The notes: generated by a model from the sequence alone, not told the origin. DNA of 58,155 nt from Oscillospiraceae bacterium (GCA_017559985.1 JAFYPW010000037.1:1-58155), one strand, 5' to 3'. Shown: positions 15,921-24,625, numbered from the stretch's first letter. Made by a program: numbers and translations.

Positions 15921-16829
15921 ATGTTGTACGATATCATAGTTGTCGGCGGGGGCCCTGCGGGGCTCACCGCCGCGCTCTACGCAAGGCGCGCAAACAAGAG
16001 CGTGCTGGTTATAGAAAAGGCGACTTTCGGCGGACAGATAACATACTCTCCCAAAGTAGAAAACATCCCGGGCTTTTTAAGCCTCACGGGAAACGAGTTC
16101 GCCGAAAGACTCGTCGAACAGGTGCTTGAACAGGGCGCAGATGTTGAAGCGGCAGAGGTTTTGGAAATCCGCGACGGTGAGGTCAAAACCGTTATAACCG
16201 ACAGCGGCGAGTTTACTTCGCGTACGGTAATTGTCGCGACAGGTGCACGCCACCGCCTTCTCGGTCTTCCGGGTGAGGAGGACTACATCGGCGAGGGAAT
16301 CTCTTTCTGCGCGGTGTGTGACGGCGCGTTTTATGAGGGAAAGACAGTTGCTGTTATTGGCGGCGGAAACTCTGCTTTGCAGGAGGCTCTTCTTCTTTCT
16401 GATCTTGCCAAAAAGGTTTTTGTTGTGCAGAATCTTGACTTTCTCACAGGTGAGGACAAGCTCTCCGAGCAGATAGCCGAGCGCGACAACATCGAGGTAA
16501 TTCTCGGCACTGTCGTAAAAGAACTCCACGGCAAGGGCGAGCTTTCATCCATAACGGTAGAAGAGAGCGCAACCGGAAAGACAAGCGAGCTTTCTCTTGA
16601 CGGAATGTTTGTTGCGATAGGGCTTGTTCCGCAGAACGAGAAGTTCAAAAACGTTATAGTTCTTGACGAGCGTGGCTATGCCGATGCGGGCGAGGACTGC
16701 AAGACTTCAACGAGCGGTATCTTCACGGCAGGAGATTGCAGAGCAAAGCGCATCCGTCAGGTTGCAACTGCCGCGGCAGACGGTGCAATAGCTGCGCTTG
16801 CCGCGTGCGACTATGTAGACGGAAGATAA
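15921..16829 (+). CDS. trxB: Thioredoxin-reductase-like flavoprotein
   Basis: FAD disulfide reductase that passes electrons to thioredoxin-fold proteins. The 302-residue product has the FAD fold GGGPAG (9-14), the redox pair Cys130-AV-Cys133 (CAVCDGAFY), a second nucleotide fold GGGNSA (147-152) and the C-terminal FTAGDCR motif. The HRRxxxR motif that grips the NADPH 2'-phosphate in ordinary TrxB is replaced by VQNLDFLT (168-175), so NADPH may not be the donor. Its position 18 bases after an nrdD with its own glutaredoxin-like domain suggests that domain, or a separate thioredoxin, is its substrate. GGAAGT precedes the ATG. Confidence 0.88.
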   Translation: MLYDIIVVGGGPAGLTAALYARRANKSVLVIEKATFGGQITYSPKVENIPGFLSLTGNEFAERLVEQVLEQGADVEAAEVLEIRDGEVKTVITDSGEFTSRTVIVATGARHRLLGLPGEEDYIGEGISFCAVCDGAFYEGKTVAVIGGGNSALQEALLLSDLAKKVFVVQNLDFLTGEDKLSEQIAERDNIEVILGTVVKELHGKGELSSITVEESATGKTSELSLDGMFVAIGLVPQNEKFKNVIVLDERGYADAGEDCKTSTSGIFTAGDCRAKRIRQVATAAADGAIAALAACDYVDGR

Positions 16830-16842
16830 GAATAAAGTCTTT

Positions 16843-16870
16843 AACACTCCGCCGCACGGCGGAGTGTTTT
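16843..16870 (+). terminator. Terminator of nrdD-trxB
   Basis: AACACTCCGCCG (16843-16854) pairs perfectly with CGGCGGAGTGTT (16857-16868) and is followed by TTG. It runs straight into the next promoter. Confidence 0.85.
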
Positions 16871-16871
16871 G

Positions 16872-16900
16872 TTGACACAAAATCTCAAAAGGAATATAAT
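16872..16900 (+). promoter_or_regulatory. Consensus promoter of the fourth MATE gene
   Basis: TTGACA (16872-16877), 17-base spacer, TATAAT (16895-16900): a perfect sigma-A match directly after the trxB terminator. Confidence 0.85.
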
Positions 16901-16931
16901 TGTTTTATACTGATGGAAGAAGGATGAGAAA

Positions 16932-18278
16932 ATGACCGAAGCTGAGCTTCACTATAAAAAAATGACGGAAAAGCCGCTCGCGCGCCTTATTGTTTCTCTC
17001 GGCATACCGACGACCATATCGATGCTCGTTACGAGCATATACAATATGGCAGACACATACTTCGTCGGAATACTGGGAGAATCTCCCCAGGCAGCAACAG
17101 GAATTCTCTTCACAATCCAGGCGGCAATCCAGGCTATTGCGTTTATGCTCGGTCAGGGCTCGGGCACGCTTGTCGCAAAGGCTCTTGCAGACAGGAATGT
17201 CAACGAGGCGTCGGAATATGTGTCAACAAGCTTCTTTACGGCTTTGTTTTGCGGCTCTCTGTTTGCAATACTGGGGCTTGTGTTTTTAGAACCGCTGCTT
17301 ATGTTTCTCGGCAGCACAAAAACAATTCTTCCGTATGCCAAGCAATACGGCGCGTGTGTGCTTATAAGCTGTCCGATAGTTATGGCATCGTTTGTTTTAA
17401 ACAACAATCTGCGCTATGAGGGAAAGGCTCTTTTCTCGATGTTCGGCCTCGCTTCGGGCGGAATTATCAACATCTTCGGAGACTGGCTTTTAGTTTATGT
17501 ATATAATTTCGGCGTTCTTGGCGCAGGAATTGCAACGACAGTTTCGCAGGCGATAAGCTTTGTAATTCTCTATGTTTTCTTTGTAAGAAAGGCGCAGGGC
17601 AAAATCGGCTTTAAATATATAAGCCGCAATGTCCGGACATATCTCTCTGTTGTGAGAGTGGGACTTCCTGCCCTTATCCGCCAGGGGCTCGGCTCACTTT
17701 CAAGCGGAATTTTAAACAACCTCACGCGCCCGTTCGGGGACGCGGCAATTGCGGCGATGAGCGTTGTGAGCCGCTTCTCGATGTTTGTTATGTGCGTAGG
17801 GCTCGGCATAGGTCAGGGATATCAGCCGGTAGCGTCGTTCAACTATCAGGCGAAACGGTACGACCGCGTAAAGCGCGGGCTCCTTATAACAATGGGAATC
17901 GGAACGTGTTGCATTCTGTGTCTTTCCGTTCCCGGCTTTATTCTCTCGGATAAGATAATATATCTCTTTCAGAAAGAGAGCGAGGTAATAAGAATCGGAA
18001 AAACGGCACTTCGCTTTGCCTGTGTGGGAACAACATTCCTTGCGCTCTCCGTCCCTGTCAATATGCTTTATCAGAGCACGCGTCAAGCGGGCGTTGCTTC
18101 GTTTTTGTCGCTTTTGCGCTCGGGACTTTTGTTCATTCCTCTTCTCGTGATTCTGACAAGCCGTTTCGGGCTTTTTGGAATACAGCTCTCGCAGCCTCTT
18201 GCCGATGTACTTACGGGGCTTTTTTCAATCCCGTTTATGATACACTTTTTAAAAAAGCCTGAAAGCAAAATGAAATAG
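16932..18278 (+). CDS. MATE family efflux transporter (MepA-like)
   Basis: Polytopic membrane exporter of 448 residues with about 12 helices. The start MTEKPLARLIVSLGIPTTISMLVTS and IYNMADTYFVG are typical of the NorM/MepA multidrug MATE branch and unlike the three tandem copies at 4-8 kb, so this is a separate lineage. AGAAGGATG precedes the ATG. It is a single-gene unit with a perfect promoter and a strong terminator. The substrate cannot be told from sequence. Confidence 0.88.
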   Translation: MTEAELHYKKMTEKPLARLIVSLGIPTTISMLVTSIYNMADTYFVGILGESPQAATGILFTIQAAIQAIAFMLGQGSGTLVAKALADRNVNEASEYVSTSFFTALFCGSLFAILGLVFLEPLLMFLGSTKTILPYAKQYGACVLISCPIVMASFVLNNNLRYEGKALFSMFGLASGGIINIFGDWLLVYVYNFGVLGAGIATTVSQAISFVILYVFFVRKAQGKIGFKYISRNVRTYLSVVRVGLPALIRQGLGSLSSGILNNLTRPFGDAAIAAMSVVSRFSMFVMCVGLGIGQGYQPVASFNYQAKRYDRVKRGLLITMGIGTCCILCLSVPGFILSDKIIYLFQKESEVIRIGKTALRFACVGTTFLALSVPVNMLYQSTRQAGVASFLSLLRSGLLFIPLLVILTSRFGLFGIQLSQPLADVLTGLFSIPFMIHFLKKPESKMK

Positions 18279-18280
18279 AA

Positions 18281-18316
18281 AAAAATCCTGCGGAGAAGTT
18301 TCTCCGCAGGATTTTT
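18281..18316 (+). terminator. Terminator of the MATE gene
   Basis: AAAAATCCTGCGGAGAA (18281-18297) pairs with the complementary arm at 18300-18316, which ends in TTTTT. Confidence 0.9.
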
Positions 18317-18362
18317 GCATAAAAGGGGAAGAAAAGGCAAAAATAACTTGCGGAGGTGGATT

Positions 18363-19865
18363 ATGGGAAAGGGAATAAATAAAGAAGAGCTTATGTCTCT
18401 TCTCTTTTCAGGTGTTCTTGAAGAAGATATTGCGCTTATGCAGAAGATACTTGACTTCGACGATACCGTTATTTTCCGCCGCTTTGAAAACAGACACAAC
18501 CCTAAAATCCGCGGCTGTGTAATATTTACCGAGGTGCTCGTAAATAACCTTGTGATTGACCAGAATATAGTAAAGCCGCTTCTTGATTTTCTGCCGTCAG
18601 ACGAAATGCCGGGAGACGGGCTTTCTGCTTCTCTTGCCGCGCGCGTTGTGAGCACCGACGAGGTTAAAACCCAATCCCGTCCGTTTGACGCGGTAACTTC
18701 AATTCTTATCGGCGATACTGTCGTGCTCATCGACACCTGCCCCGATGCCATAGTTGCAAACTCGAAAAAGTATGCTCTGCGCGGAATAGGCGTTCCCGAA
18801 ACGGAGAATGCCGTAAACGGACCGAAAGAGGGCTTTTGCGAGCTTATTGTGACAAATATCGGTCTTGTCCGCCGCAAGGTAAAAAACCCGAATCTCAAAT
18901 TCCGCTTTTTTGAGGTGGGTAAGCAGAGCAGAACGCGAGTTTGTCTGTCGTATATCGAGGGCTTGTGTGAGGACCGGATTGTCGAGAAGATGATTGAAAG
19001 ACTGTCCGATTTTGAGATTGATTCGGTGCTTGATGTAAACTATGTTGAGGAGCTTATGACGGAAAACCCGAACGCTCTTTTTAAAACAATGGGAAAAACA
19101 GAGCGACCGGATGTCGTTGCGGCAAAGCTTTTTGAGGGCCGCGCTGCGCTTTTGGTTGACGGAACGCCATACGCTCTGACTGTTCCGTTTTTGTTTGTTG
19201 AAAACTTTCAGGCTAATGAGGATTATTACGAAAGTTTCTATTTTGCAAGTTTTGTACGCATATTACGGTTTTTATCGTTCTTTATTGCGGTCAGCCTTCC
19301 CGGACTTTATGTGGCGCTTCTTTCATACCATAAAGAAATGATACCGAAGAACCTGCTTGTAAGTATCGCCGCCTCGCGGGCAGCCGTACCGTTTCCTGCG
19401 GCGGTTGAGATGTTTATACTTCTGCTTCTGTTTGACCTTCTGCGAGAGGCGGGCGTGCGGCTTCCGAAGGCTATCGGAGTCACCGTCAGTACGGTCGGTG
19501 CAATCGTTCTCGGTCAGAGCATAGTATCGGCAAACATTGTTTCTCCGGAAATGATAATAATAGTTGCAAGTTGCGGAATAGCGTCGTTTTTAACGCCAAA
19601 GCTTGAAGAAAGTATAGCGCTTTTGCGTCTTGTGTTTCTTCTGCTTTCCGCAACGCTTGGGATATACGGTTATGCCGCGGCAGTCATTGCAATGACATCA
19701 TATATATCCTCTCTTGAAAGCTTCGGCGTTCCGTTTTGCGCATATACGATCCCGCAATCGCGCGAGGGTGCAAAAGATGTCTACATCAGAGCACCGTGGC
19801 AGAGGATGAAAAAGAGGCCTTACGCCATACAAAAAAGAAACAAAACACGACTCAGGAGAAAATGA
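18363..19865 (+). CDS. gerA: Spore germination protein, GerA (A subunit) family
   Basis: A subunit of a spore nutrient germinant receptor in the inner spore membrane. The 500-residue protein has a large N-terminal soluble domain (about 1-290) with the family stretch ENRHNPKIRGCVIFTE, then a membrane domain with about five helices (about 295-450, including LPGLYVALLSYH and FPAAVEMFILLLLFDLLREAG) and a basic C-terminal tail. The frame is open from 18315, but GGAGGTG just before the ATG at 18363 fixes the start. Its stop overlaps the gerC start. The order here is A-C-small protein-B. The germinant is unknown. Confidence 0.92.
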   Translation: MGKGINKEELMSLLFSGVLEEDIALMQKILDFDDTVIFRRFENRHNPKIRGCVIFTEVLVNNLVIDQNIVKPLLDFLPSDEMPGDGLSASLAARVVSTDEVKTQSRPFDAVTSILIGDTVVLIDTCPDAIVANSKKYALRGIGVPETENAVNGPKEGFCELIVTNIGLVRRKVKNPNLKFRFFEVGKQSRTRVCLSYIEGLCEDRIVEKMIERLSDFEIDSVLDVNYVEELMTENPNALFKTMGKTERPDVVAAKLFEGRAALLVDGTPYALTVPFLFVENFQANEDYYESFYFASFVRILRFLSFFIAVSLPGLYVALLSYHKEMIPKNLLVSIAASRAAVPFPAAVEMFILLLLFDLLREAGVRLPKAIGVTVSTVGAIVLGQSIVSANIVSPEMIIIVASCGIASFLTPKLEESIALLRLVFLLLSATLGIYGYAAAVIAMTSYISSLESFGVPFCAYTIPQSREGAKDVYIRAPWQRMKKRPYAIQKRNKTRLRRK

Positions 19866-20827
19866 TGAAAATTATAAAACTTATCCCTGCATTTTTTTTA
19901 ATTATTCTTCTTTGCGGATGCCTCGACTATAACGAGATGAATATGCAGGAGATAGTTCTTCTTGCGGGTGTAGATGGCAAAGAGGAGGTTTTTCTCTCTG
20001 TCTCCTGCGCTCCGGGAAAAGATGAGCAAAAAAAGATATACACCTCTTCGGGAAAGAGCTTTTATGAGGCTGTGCGCGCTCTCAGCGACAGAACGGACAA
20101 GAAGATGTACTGGGGGCATGCAAATGCCGTTGTGATAAGCGAGGAATATCTCGCACGTGGCGGCGAGACTGTCTTTGATACGCTTTTCCGGGCACAGGAC
20201 GTATATCTTGACATAGTTCCCGTCGTTGCACGCGGTTTAAGCGCAGAGGAGGTTTTGTCGTCTGAAAGCGACCTGCTCTCCACCTTTGCAAACGAAAAAA
20301 ATTCAAAACACCGTCGCGCATATGAGCTGTGGGAGATTTTTCGCTCCCGTGACGAGTTTCGTGTGTGTGTGCTGCCGTGTATTGAGCGCACGGGCGACGG
20401 GCTCCGGCTTTCCGGAGGTGCGGTTATGACGGATGAGGGCTTACGCGGCTTTCTCTCGGGAGAGGAGATGCTCCTGTTAAACCTCATCACAGAGGCGGGA
20501 GCCGGGGGATATCTTCCGCCGGTCAGAACAGAGGGCGGAGCGGAAGTAACTTTTGAAATTCTCGGAAGCAAAATTAAAAATACGGAGAAAAGCGGAGCTT
20601 TGGTAAGAAAAATCAATATAATGCTCTCTCCCGGTGAGGTCAGTGCAACTGCGGACGATGAGAAAATGCGCCTCGCGGCGGAGCACTATTTAAACGAAAC
20701 GGCAAAAAAGCTTATTTTGCTCACGGAAAAAGAGAAAATGGGAAACATTCTTAAAAAGAGTGATGAAGAAAAGCCGCTTTCCGTACAGTTTTCCGTAAAA
20801 ATGAGTAATATTCTCGGAGGAGAGTAA
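19865..20827 (+). CDS. gerC: Spore germination lipoprotein, Ger(x)C family
   Basis: C subunit of the germinant receptor, a lipoprotein on the outer face of the spore inner membrane. The 320-residue product has a signal peptide ending in a lipobox (LLCGC, Cys about residue 18) and GerC-family features (CLDYNEMNMQEIVLLAGVD, KMYWGHANAVVISEEY, RDEFRVCVL). Two adjacent ATGs occur (19862, 19865). The second gives a better distance from AGGAGA and overlaps the gerA stop (TGATG), so translation is coupled. Its stop TAA overlaps the next ATG. Confidence 0.9.
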   Translation: MKIIKLIPAFFLIILLCGCLDYNEMNMQEIVLLAGVDGKEEVFLSVSCAPGKDEQKKIYTSSGKSFYEAVRALSDRTDKKMYWGHANAVVISEEYLARGGETVFDTLFRAQDVYLDIVPVVARGLSAEEVLSSESDLLSTFANEKNSKHRRAYELWEIFRSRDEFRVCVLPCIERTGDGLRLSGGAVMTDEGLRGFLSGEEMLLLNLITEAGAGGYLPPVRTEGGAEVTFEILGSKIKNTEKSGALVRKINIMLSPGEVSATADDEKMRLAAEHYLNETAKKLILLTEKEKMGNILKKSDEEKPLSVQFSVKMSNILGGE

Positions 20828-21021
20828 TGGGTATTTTTCTTTTTGTGTTGTGTGTTATATGCCTTTTGTTTTGTGGGCAAAAGGAGAAGGGGTGCGAAGA
20901 AAAACTGTACCGTGCGCTTGTCCTCATAGCAGCTCTGCTCTCGCTCACTTCTGCTTTTGCACAAAAGAGCGAACACATCGGCGCGTCTCTTTCGGGAATG
21001 ATTTCTATTTTTATGAGGTGA
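20827..21021 (+). CDS. Small two-helix membrane protein in the ger operon (candidate D subunit)
   Basis: A 64-residue protein with two hydrophobic segments (about 2-16 and 29-46) separated by the charged stretch GQKEKGCEEK. Its ATG overlaps the gerC stop, and the gerB start follows 7 bases after its own stop, so it is translationally locked into the operon. Small two-helix D proteins encoded with some GerA-type operons are known in Bacillus and modulate germination. Size, topology and position fit that class, but sequence similarity could not be tested. Confidence 0.7.
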   Translation: MGIFLFVLCVICLLFCGQKEKGCEEKLYRALVLIAALLSLTSAFAQKSEHIGASLSGMISIFMR

Positions 21022-21028
21022 GCTGTTG

Positions 21029-22108
21029 ATGATGAGAGACAAAATTTCAAATTTTGAAGCTGCGCTTATAGCCGCCCTTGCGCTTCTGACAAATGCGTTT
21101 TCCGCTTTGCCGGGTGCTCTTGCGGGGGGAGGGGTATGGATATCAAACATTCTTGCCGCGGCAGTCGGCTTTGCTTTTGCATACTTTTTTTCCTCTGCGT
21201 GTGAAAAGTTCCCCGAAGAAACCTTTTTCGGTGTTATGGAAAAAAGTATAGGGCATATCGGTGCCGTGTTTTTCGGAACGGCTTTTCTTGCTTCGTCACT
21301 TCTCACACTCACCGTTTCGCTCACTGTTTTTTCGCGGTTTGTGCAGATAACCGCACTTCCGCAGACACCGCCTGCCTTTCTTTCTTTTATGATATTGAGC
21401 CTTGCGGCGTTTGTTCTGCTTCGCGGAGCGGCTTCTCTTTCAGGAACGGCGCGGCTTCTTTTTATCTTCTCCGCCGCCGTTGTTGTTCTGTTTTTCATAC
21501 TGGGTTTTAAAAACATTCTTCCGCGCGCGCTCCTGCCTGACTTTGAAAAGACAGACAGAATACTTCAGGGCGCGGGCGAGGTGTTTTTGAACAGGTTTAC
21601 GACCGTCACGGCACTGATGTCGGTATATACGAGGATGGAGAAGAGGGAAACGAGGAAAAAATACTTCTTCTCCGCCGTGCTTTTGGCGGCCGCGGTTTTT
21701 ATAATAATTTCTGTAATCTGTGTTGCAGTACTCGGCAAAGGTACGGCAGAGCTTGATTTTTACCCCGCTTTTACGGTGATGGCCTCGCGCGATGTCGGCG
21801 GGTTTGTCCGTCACACCGAGCTTTTTGCCTGTATAGCCATGACCGTGTCCCTGTTTTTCAAGAGTGCCGCGTCTCTTTTGTTTCTCCGCGATATATTAAA
21901 GGGGATTTTTAAAATTCCGGGGGAATGTAAGATATATTTTCCTCTTGCACTGATAACCTGCGCCGTATCACAGATTATATACAGCGATGTAACGAGTCTT
22001 CGGGCAATGCTTGAATGGAAAAGCGGCGCGGGCTATGTCCTTGCGGCTCTGTTTTTTCTCTCGTTTGTTCTTTTTGCTGCGGCAAAGATAAAGAAAAAGG
22101 AAACTTGA
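21029..22108 (+). CDS. gerB: Spore germination permease, GerB (B subunit) family
   Basis: B subunit of the germinant receptor, an APC-superfamily permease-like protein with about 10 membrane helices, thought to bind the germinant. The 359-residue length and features such as RFTTVTALMSVYTRMEKR and ALLPDF fit GerAB. Three possible starts lie in a row (TTG 21026, ATG 21029, ATG 21032). GAGGTGA at 21015-21021 suits 21029 best. It ends the A-C-D-B operon, after which a 76-base gap leads to the Cys-rich gene. Confidence 0.9.
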   Translation: MMRDKISNFEAALIAALALLTNAFSALPGALAGGGVWISNILAAAVGFAFAYFFSSACEKFPEETFFGVMEKSIGHIGAVFFGTAFLASSLLTLTVSLTVFSRFVQITALPQTPPAFLSFMILSLAAFVLLRGAASLSGTARLLFIFSAAVVVLFFILGFKNILPRALLPDFEKTDRILQGAGEVFLNRFTTVTALMSVYTRMEKRETRKKYFFSAVLLAAAVFIIISVICVAVLGKGTAELDFYPAFTVMASRDVGGFVRHTELFACIAMTVSLFFKSAASLLFLRDILKGIFKIPGECKIYFPLALITCAVSQIIYSDVTSLRAMLEWKSGAGYVLAALFFLSFVLFAAAKIKKKET

Positions 22109-22184
22109 TTTTCACCGAAATTGACCTTTCGCATAAGATGTAGTGAAGGAAACTTCAAAACACTATTACGGGAGGTAAAAAGCA

Positions 22185-23030
22185 ATGCCTGATAAGGTCT
22201 TGCCCGGCCCCATCCACGGTAACCCGCCGTGTGTCCGTGAGGCTGTGTGTATTCATACAAACAGAATATACGATTCGTGCAGAGATAAGGAATGTATAGA
22301 AAATTTAAGAGTATATCCCACGCGCTGTTCACAGGAGATATTAGACTGTGCATCAAGCGTCAAAAGCAGAGATGTAAAGCTCTTATGGACTGACATAGAC
22401 GTACATGAAGTATCGTTCAACCGCGGATTCTATTCGGTTGACATCAGATTTTTCTACCGCATCACCGCAGAGGTTTGTGCATGCAATGGAAGAACACAGA
22501 AAATTTCCGGTCTTGCCGTGTATGACAAGAGCGTAATCCTCTTCGGAAGCGAAGGTGATGTGAAAATCTTCAATTCCCGTATGTCGCCCTGCGGAAAATG
22601 TGCAGACAATATGCCCCAGGCATTTGTTGAGGCGGTTGACCCGATTTTCCTCGGTGCTGAGCTCTGTGACGCGGTACGCGTCTGCCGTGACCCTGAGTGT
22701 GAGTGCGACTGCGATGAGCTCTGTGATGTTCCTCAGTGCGTAAAGGATGCTTTTGAGGATGAGCTTATAACAAGCGGCGGTTGCAAAAACCTGCTTGTAA
22801 CACTCGGTCAGTTCTCAATAGTCAGACTTGAGCGAGATAGCCAGATACTCATCCCCGCATACGATTTCTGTATGCCGGAGAAAGAGTGTGTCGGTTCAAG
22901 CGAGGACCGCCCGTGTGACCTGTTCCGCAAAATCAAGTTCCCGGTAAACGAGTTCTTTCCTCCGTCGGTATGCGATATGCCGAACGATTCCGTATGCGAT
23001 AAGCCTGCAAAGGGCTGCTGCGGAAAATAG
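22185..23030 (+). CDS. Cys-rich conserved clostridial protein, function unknown
   Basis: A 281-residue cytoplasmic-looking protein with 25 Cys (about 9%), no signal peptide and no membrane helix. Its N-terminal GNPPCVREAVCIHTNRIYDSC, the middle VSFNRGFYSVDIRFFY, the Cys-rich CRDPECECDCDELC and the C-terminal CDLFRKIKFPVNEFFPP look like a conserved hypothetical family I associate with spore-forming Clostridia. A coat or other spore-structural role is suggested only by the Cys content and the position after the germination operon. GGGAGGT lies 7 bases before the ATG. No clear promoter was seen in the 76 bases after gerB. Confidence 0.75.
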   Translation: MPDKVLPGPIHGNPPCVREAVCIHTNRIYDSCRDKECIENLRVYPTRCSQEILDCASSVKSRDVKLLWTDIDVHEVSFNRGFYSVDIRFFYRITAEVCACNGRTQKISGLAVYDKSVILFGSEGDVKIFNSRMSPCGKCADNMPQAFVEAVDPIFLGAELCDAVRVCRDPECECDCDELCDVPQCVKDAFEDELITSGGCKNLLVTLGQFSIVRLERDSQILIPAYDFCMPEKECVGSSEDRPCDLFRKIKFPVNEFFPPSVCDMPNDSVCDKPAKGCCGK

Positions 23031-23040
23031 TATAGACTGT

Positions 23041-23078
23041 AAAGACCGCCGAAACTCCTATGAGCTTCGACGGTCTTT
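23041..23078. terminator. Bidirectional terminator
   Basis: AAAGACCG-C-CGAA (23041-23053) and TTCG-A-CGGTCTTT (23066-23078), one mismatch, between the convergent Cys-rich gene and spoVB. The spoVB stop codon lies inside the loop. Confidence 0.75.
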
Positions 23079-24584
23079 TGGTATGAGCGTTGCCATATAT
23101 CTGAAAAAGTTTGTGCCGAGCGCGGAAAGTGCGAGGTAATATGAGAAAAGACCGGCTGTGGCGGAGAGAAGAAGAGAGGCTGATGCTCTCATAATAATTC
23201 CCGAGATGAAAAAGCATATGGCGGAGGCGATAAGCGGGCGGAGAAACCAGTTTGAAAAACGGAGAGAGAGCGAAGTCCTTTTCATAAGACACAAGAGTTT
23301 TAAAACAAAGCCTACAAAAGAGGAGACAACCGAGCCTGCAACGAAGGCGGAAAGCCCGAAGCGCGAAACGCCGAGTGTGAATAAAATCTGCAATACCCCT
23401 ACAAGGGCGATGATAACTGCTGCTTGACGCTCGGCGCCGATGCCGTTAAGCAGAGAACCCAGAGTTGTTTCGTAATAGGAAAAAAGCGTTGCCAGAGCAA
23501 GCGGGGCTATAAACGCGCCGGCATCGGGGTGTTTGAAAAGAAGCGCCGAGAGCGGAGTTCCGAGCTGACAGAGAAGAGCCATGGCAGGCATGGCGATAAG
23601 GCTTGTTGCGTGAATTGTCTTTCCTGCCTTCCGTCTCATATCCGAAAGGTTTTCTTCTGCAAGTGTTTCCGAAATGCGCGGAACCATAACCGAGGTGAGA
23701 GATGATATAAAGGCAATCGGGAAGGACAGCAGGGGGAGCGTCATACCGAACATCACACCGAACGCCTCCGTTGCCGCACGCGTCGTCATACCGCCTGCAC
23801 GGAGGGAGGCGGGGATGAGCACCGTGTTTAAAGAGGAGAGCAGGTTGTTTGCCGTCGCGGCAAGAGAGATGGGAAGTGCCACGGAAAAGATTTTTGCCGT
23901 CTTCGGAGGTTTTGGGGAAGTAGTGCTCCCGACACTCTTTTCCCGACGGAAGAAAAAAGAGAGGATGATGACAGAAAAAACCTCGCTTATGACCATGCCG
24001 CAGACTATAAGAAACGAGGAGGCAGACGGCTCTGTGGGCACAAAGAAGAAAAGAAGCGAGAGTACCGCAAAAGCGCGGATGAGCTGTTCGGAAAGCTCTG
24101 AAACTATCTGAGGAACAACTTTTCCGACGCCGTAGAAAAAGTTCTTTGTTATGTTTTCGATCCCCGTGAGGAAAAGGCAGACAAGAAGCGGAATGAGCGA
24201 CCGCCTCGTGCGTATGTCTCCGAGGACACTGCGGCTTATAAAGCCGGAAAAGCAGACGACGCAGAGCGCGACGATAAAAAACTGAAAGAAGAAAATGCGG
24301 CGCGCACGCAGAGCACAAAGAACGGCACCCCTGCCGTCTCTGCGTTTTGAGCATATTGCAGAAAGCTTTGATACTGCAACGGTAAGGCCTGTGAGCGTGA
24401 GGGAAAGAAGAACGGAATAAAGCGGCATAATCAGTTGGTAAACACCGAGCCCCTCTGCACCCGTCATGCGGCCGAGCATTATGCGGTAAGCAAAACCCAG
24501 AAGCTGCAAGAGCGTATTTGAAACAGAAATTGCGACAAGGCTTCTGAAAACTGAATTCTTGCTTATGTGTGAGAAAACGGGCAT
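23058..24584 (-). CDS. spoVB: SpoVB-like lipid-linked oligosaccharide flippase
   Basis: MOP-superfamily polysaccharide flippase of 508 residues with about 14 helices. In known sporeformers SpoVB flips a cortex peptidoglycan precursor across the outer forespore membrane. The N-terminal SVFRSLVAISVSNTLLQLLGFAYRI and MTGAEGLGVYQLIMPLY are typical of the SpoVB/MurJ-type branch. GGAGGTG precedes the ATG at 24584, but it lies inside the 3' arm of a hairpin (see 24590-24620). It is the last gene on the minus strand after pgeF, the binding protein and malQ. Confidence 0.88.
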   Translation of the reverse strand: MPVFSHISKNSVFRSLVAISVSNTLLQLLGFAYRIMLGRMTGAEGLGVYQLIMPLYSVLLSLTLTGLTVAVSKLSAICSKRRDGRGAVLCALRARRIFFFQFFIVALCVVCFSGFISRSVLGDIRTRRSLIPLLVCLFLTGIENITKNFFYGVGKVVPQIVSELSEQLIRAFAVLSLLFFFVPTEPSASSFLIVCGMVISEVFSVIILSFFFRREKSVGSTTSPKPPKTAKIFSVALPISLAATANNLLSSLNTVLIPASLRAGGMTTRAATEAFGVMFGMTLPLLSFPIAFISSLTSVMVPRISETLAEENLSDMRRKAGKTIHATSLIAMPAMALLCQLGTPLSALLFKHPDAGAFIAPLALATLFSYYETTLGSLLNGIGAERQAAVIIALVGVLQILFTLGVSRFGLSAFVAGSVVSSFVGFVLKLLCLMKRTSLSLRFSNWFLRPLIASAICFFISGIIMRASASLLLSATAGLFSYYLALSALGTNFFRYMATLIPKDRRSS

Positions 24585-24589
24585 AAAAA

Positions 24590-24620
24590 CACCTCCGTCA
24601 TAAATTGTATGACAGAGGTG
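24590..24620 (-). terminator. Terminator-like hairpin containing the spoVB ribosome site
   Basis: On the minus strand CACCTCTGTCATA pairs with TATGACGGAGGTG (one mismatch) around CAATT, followed by TTTTTATG, where ATG is the spoVB start. The 3' arm is the Shine-Dalgarno sequence itself. It can act as the malQ terminator and, on read-through, hide the spoVB ribosome site. Confidence 0.7.
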
Positions 24621-24625
24621 GTGCG

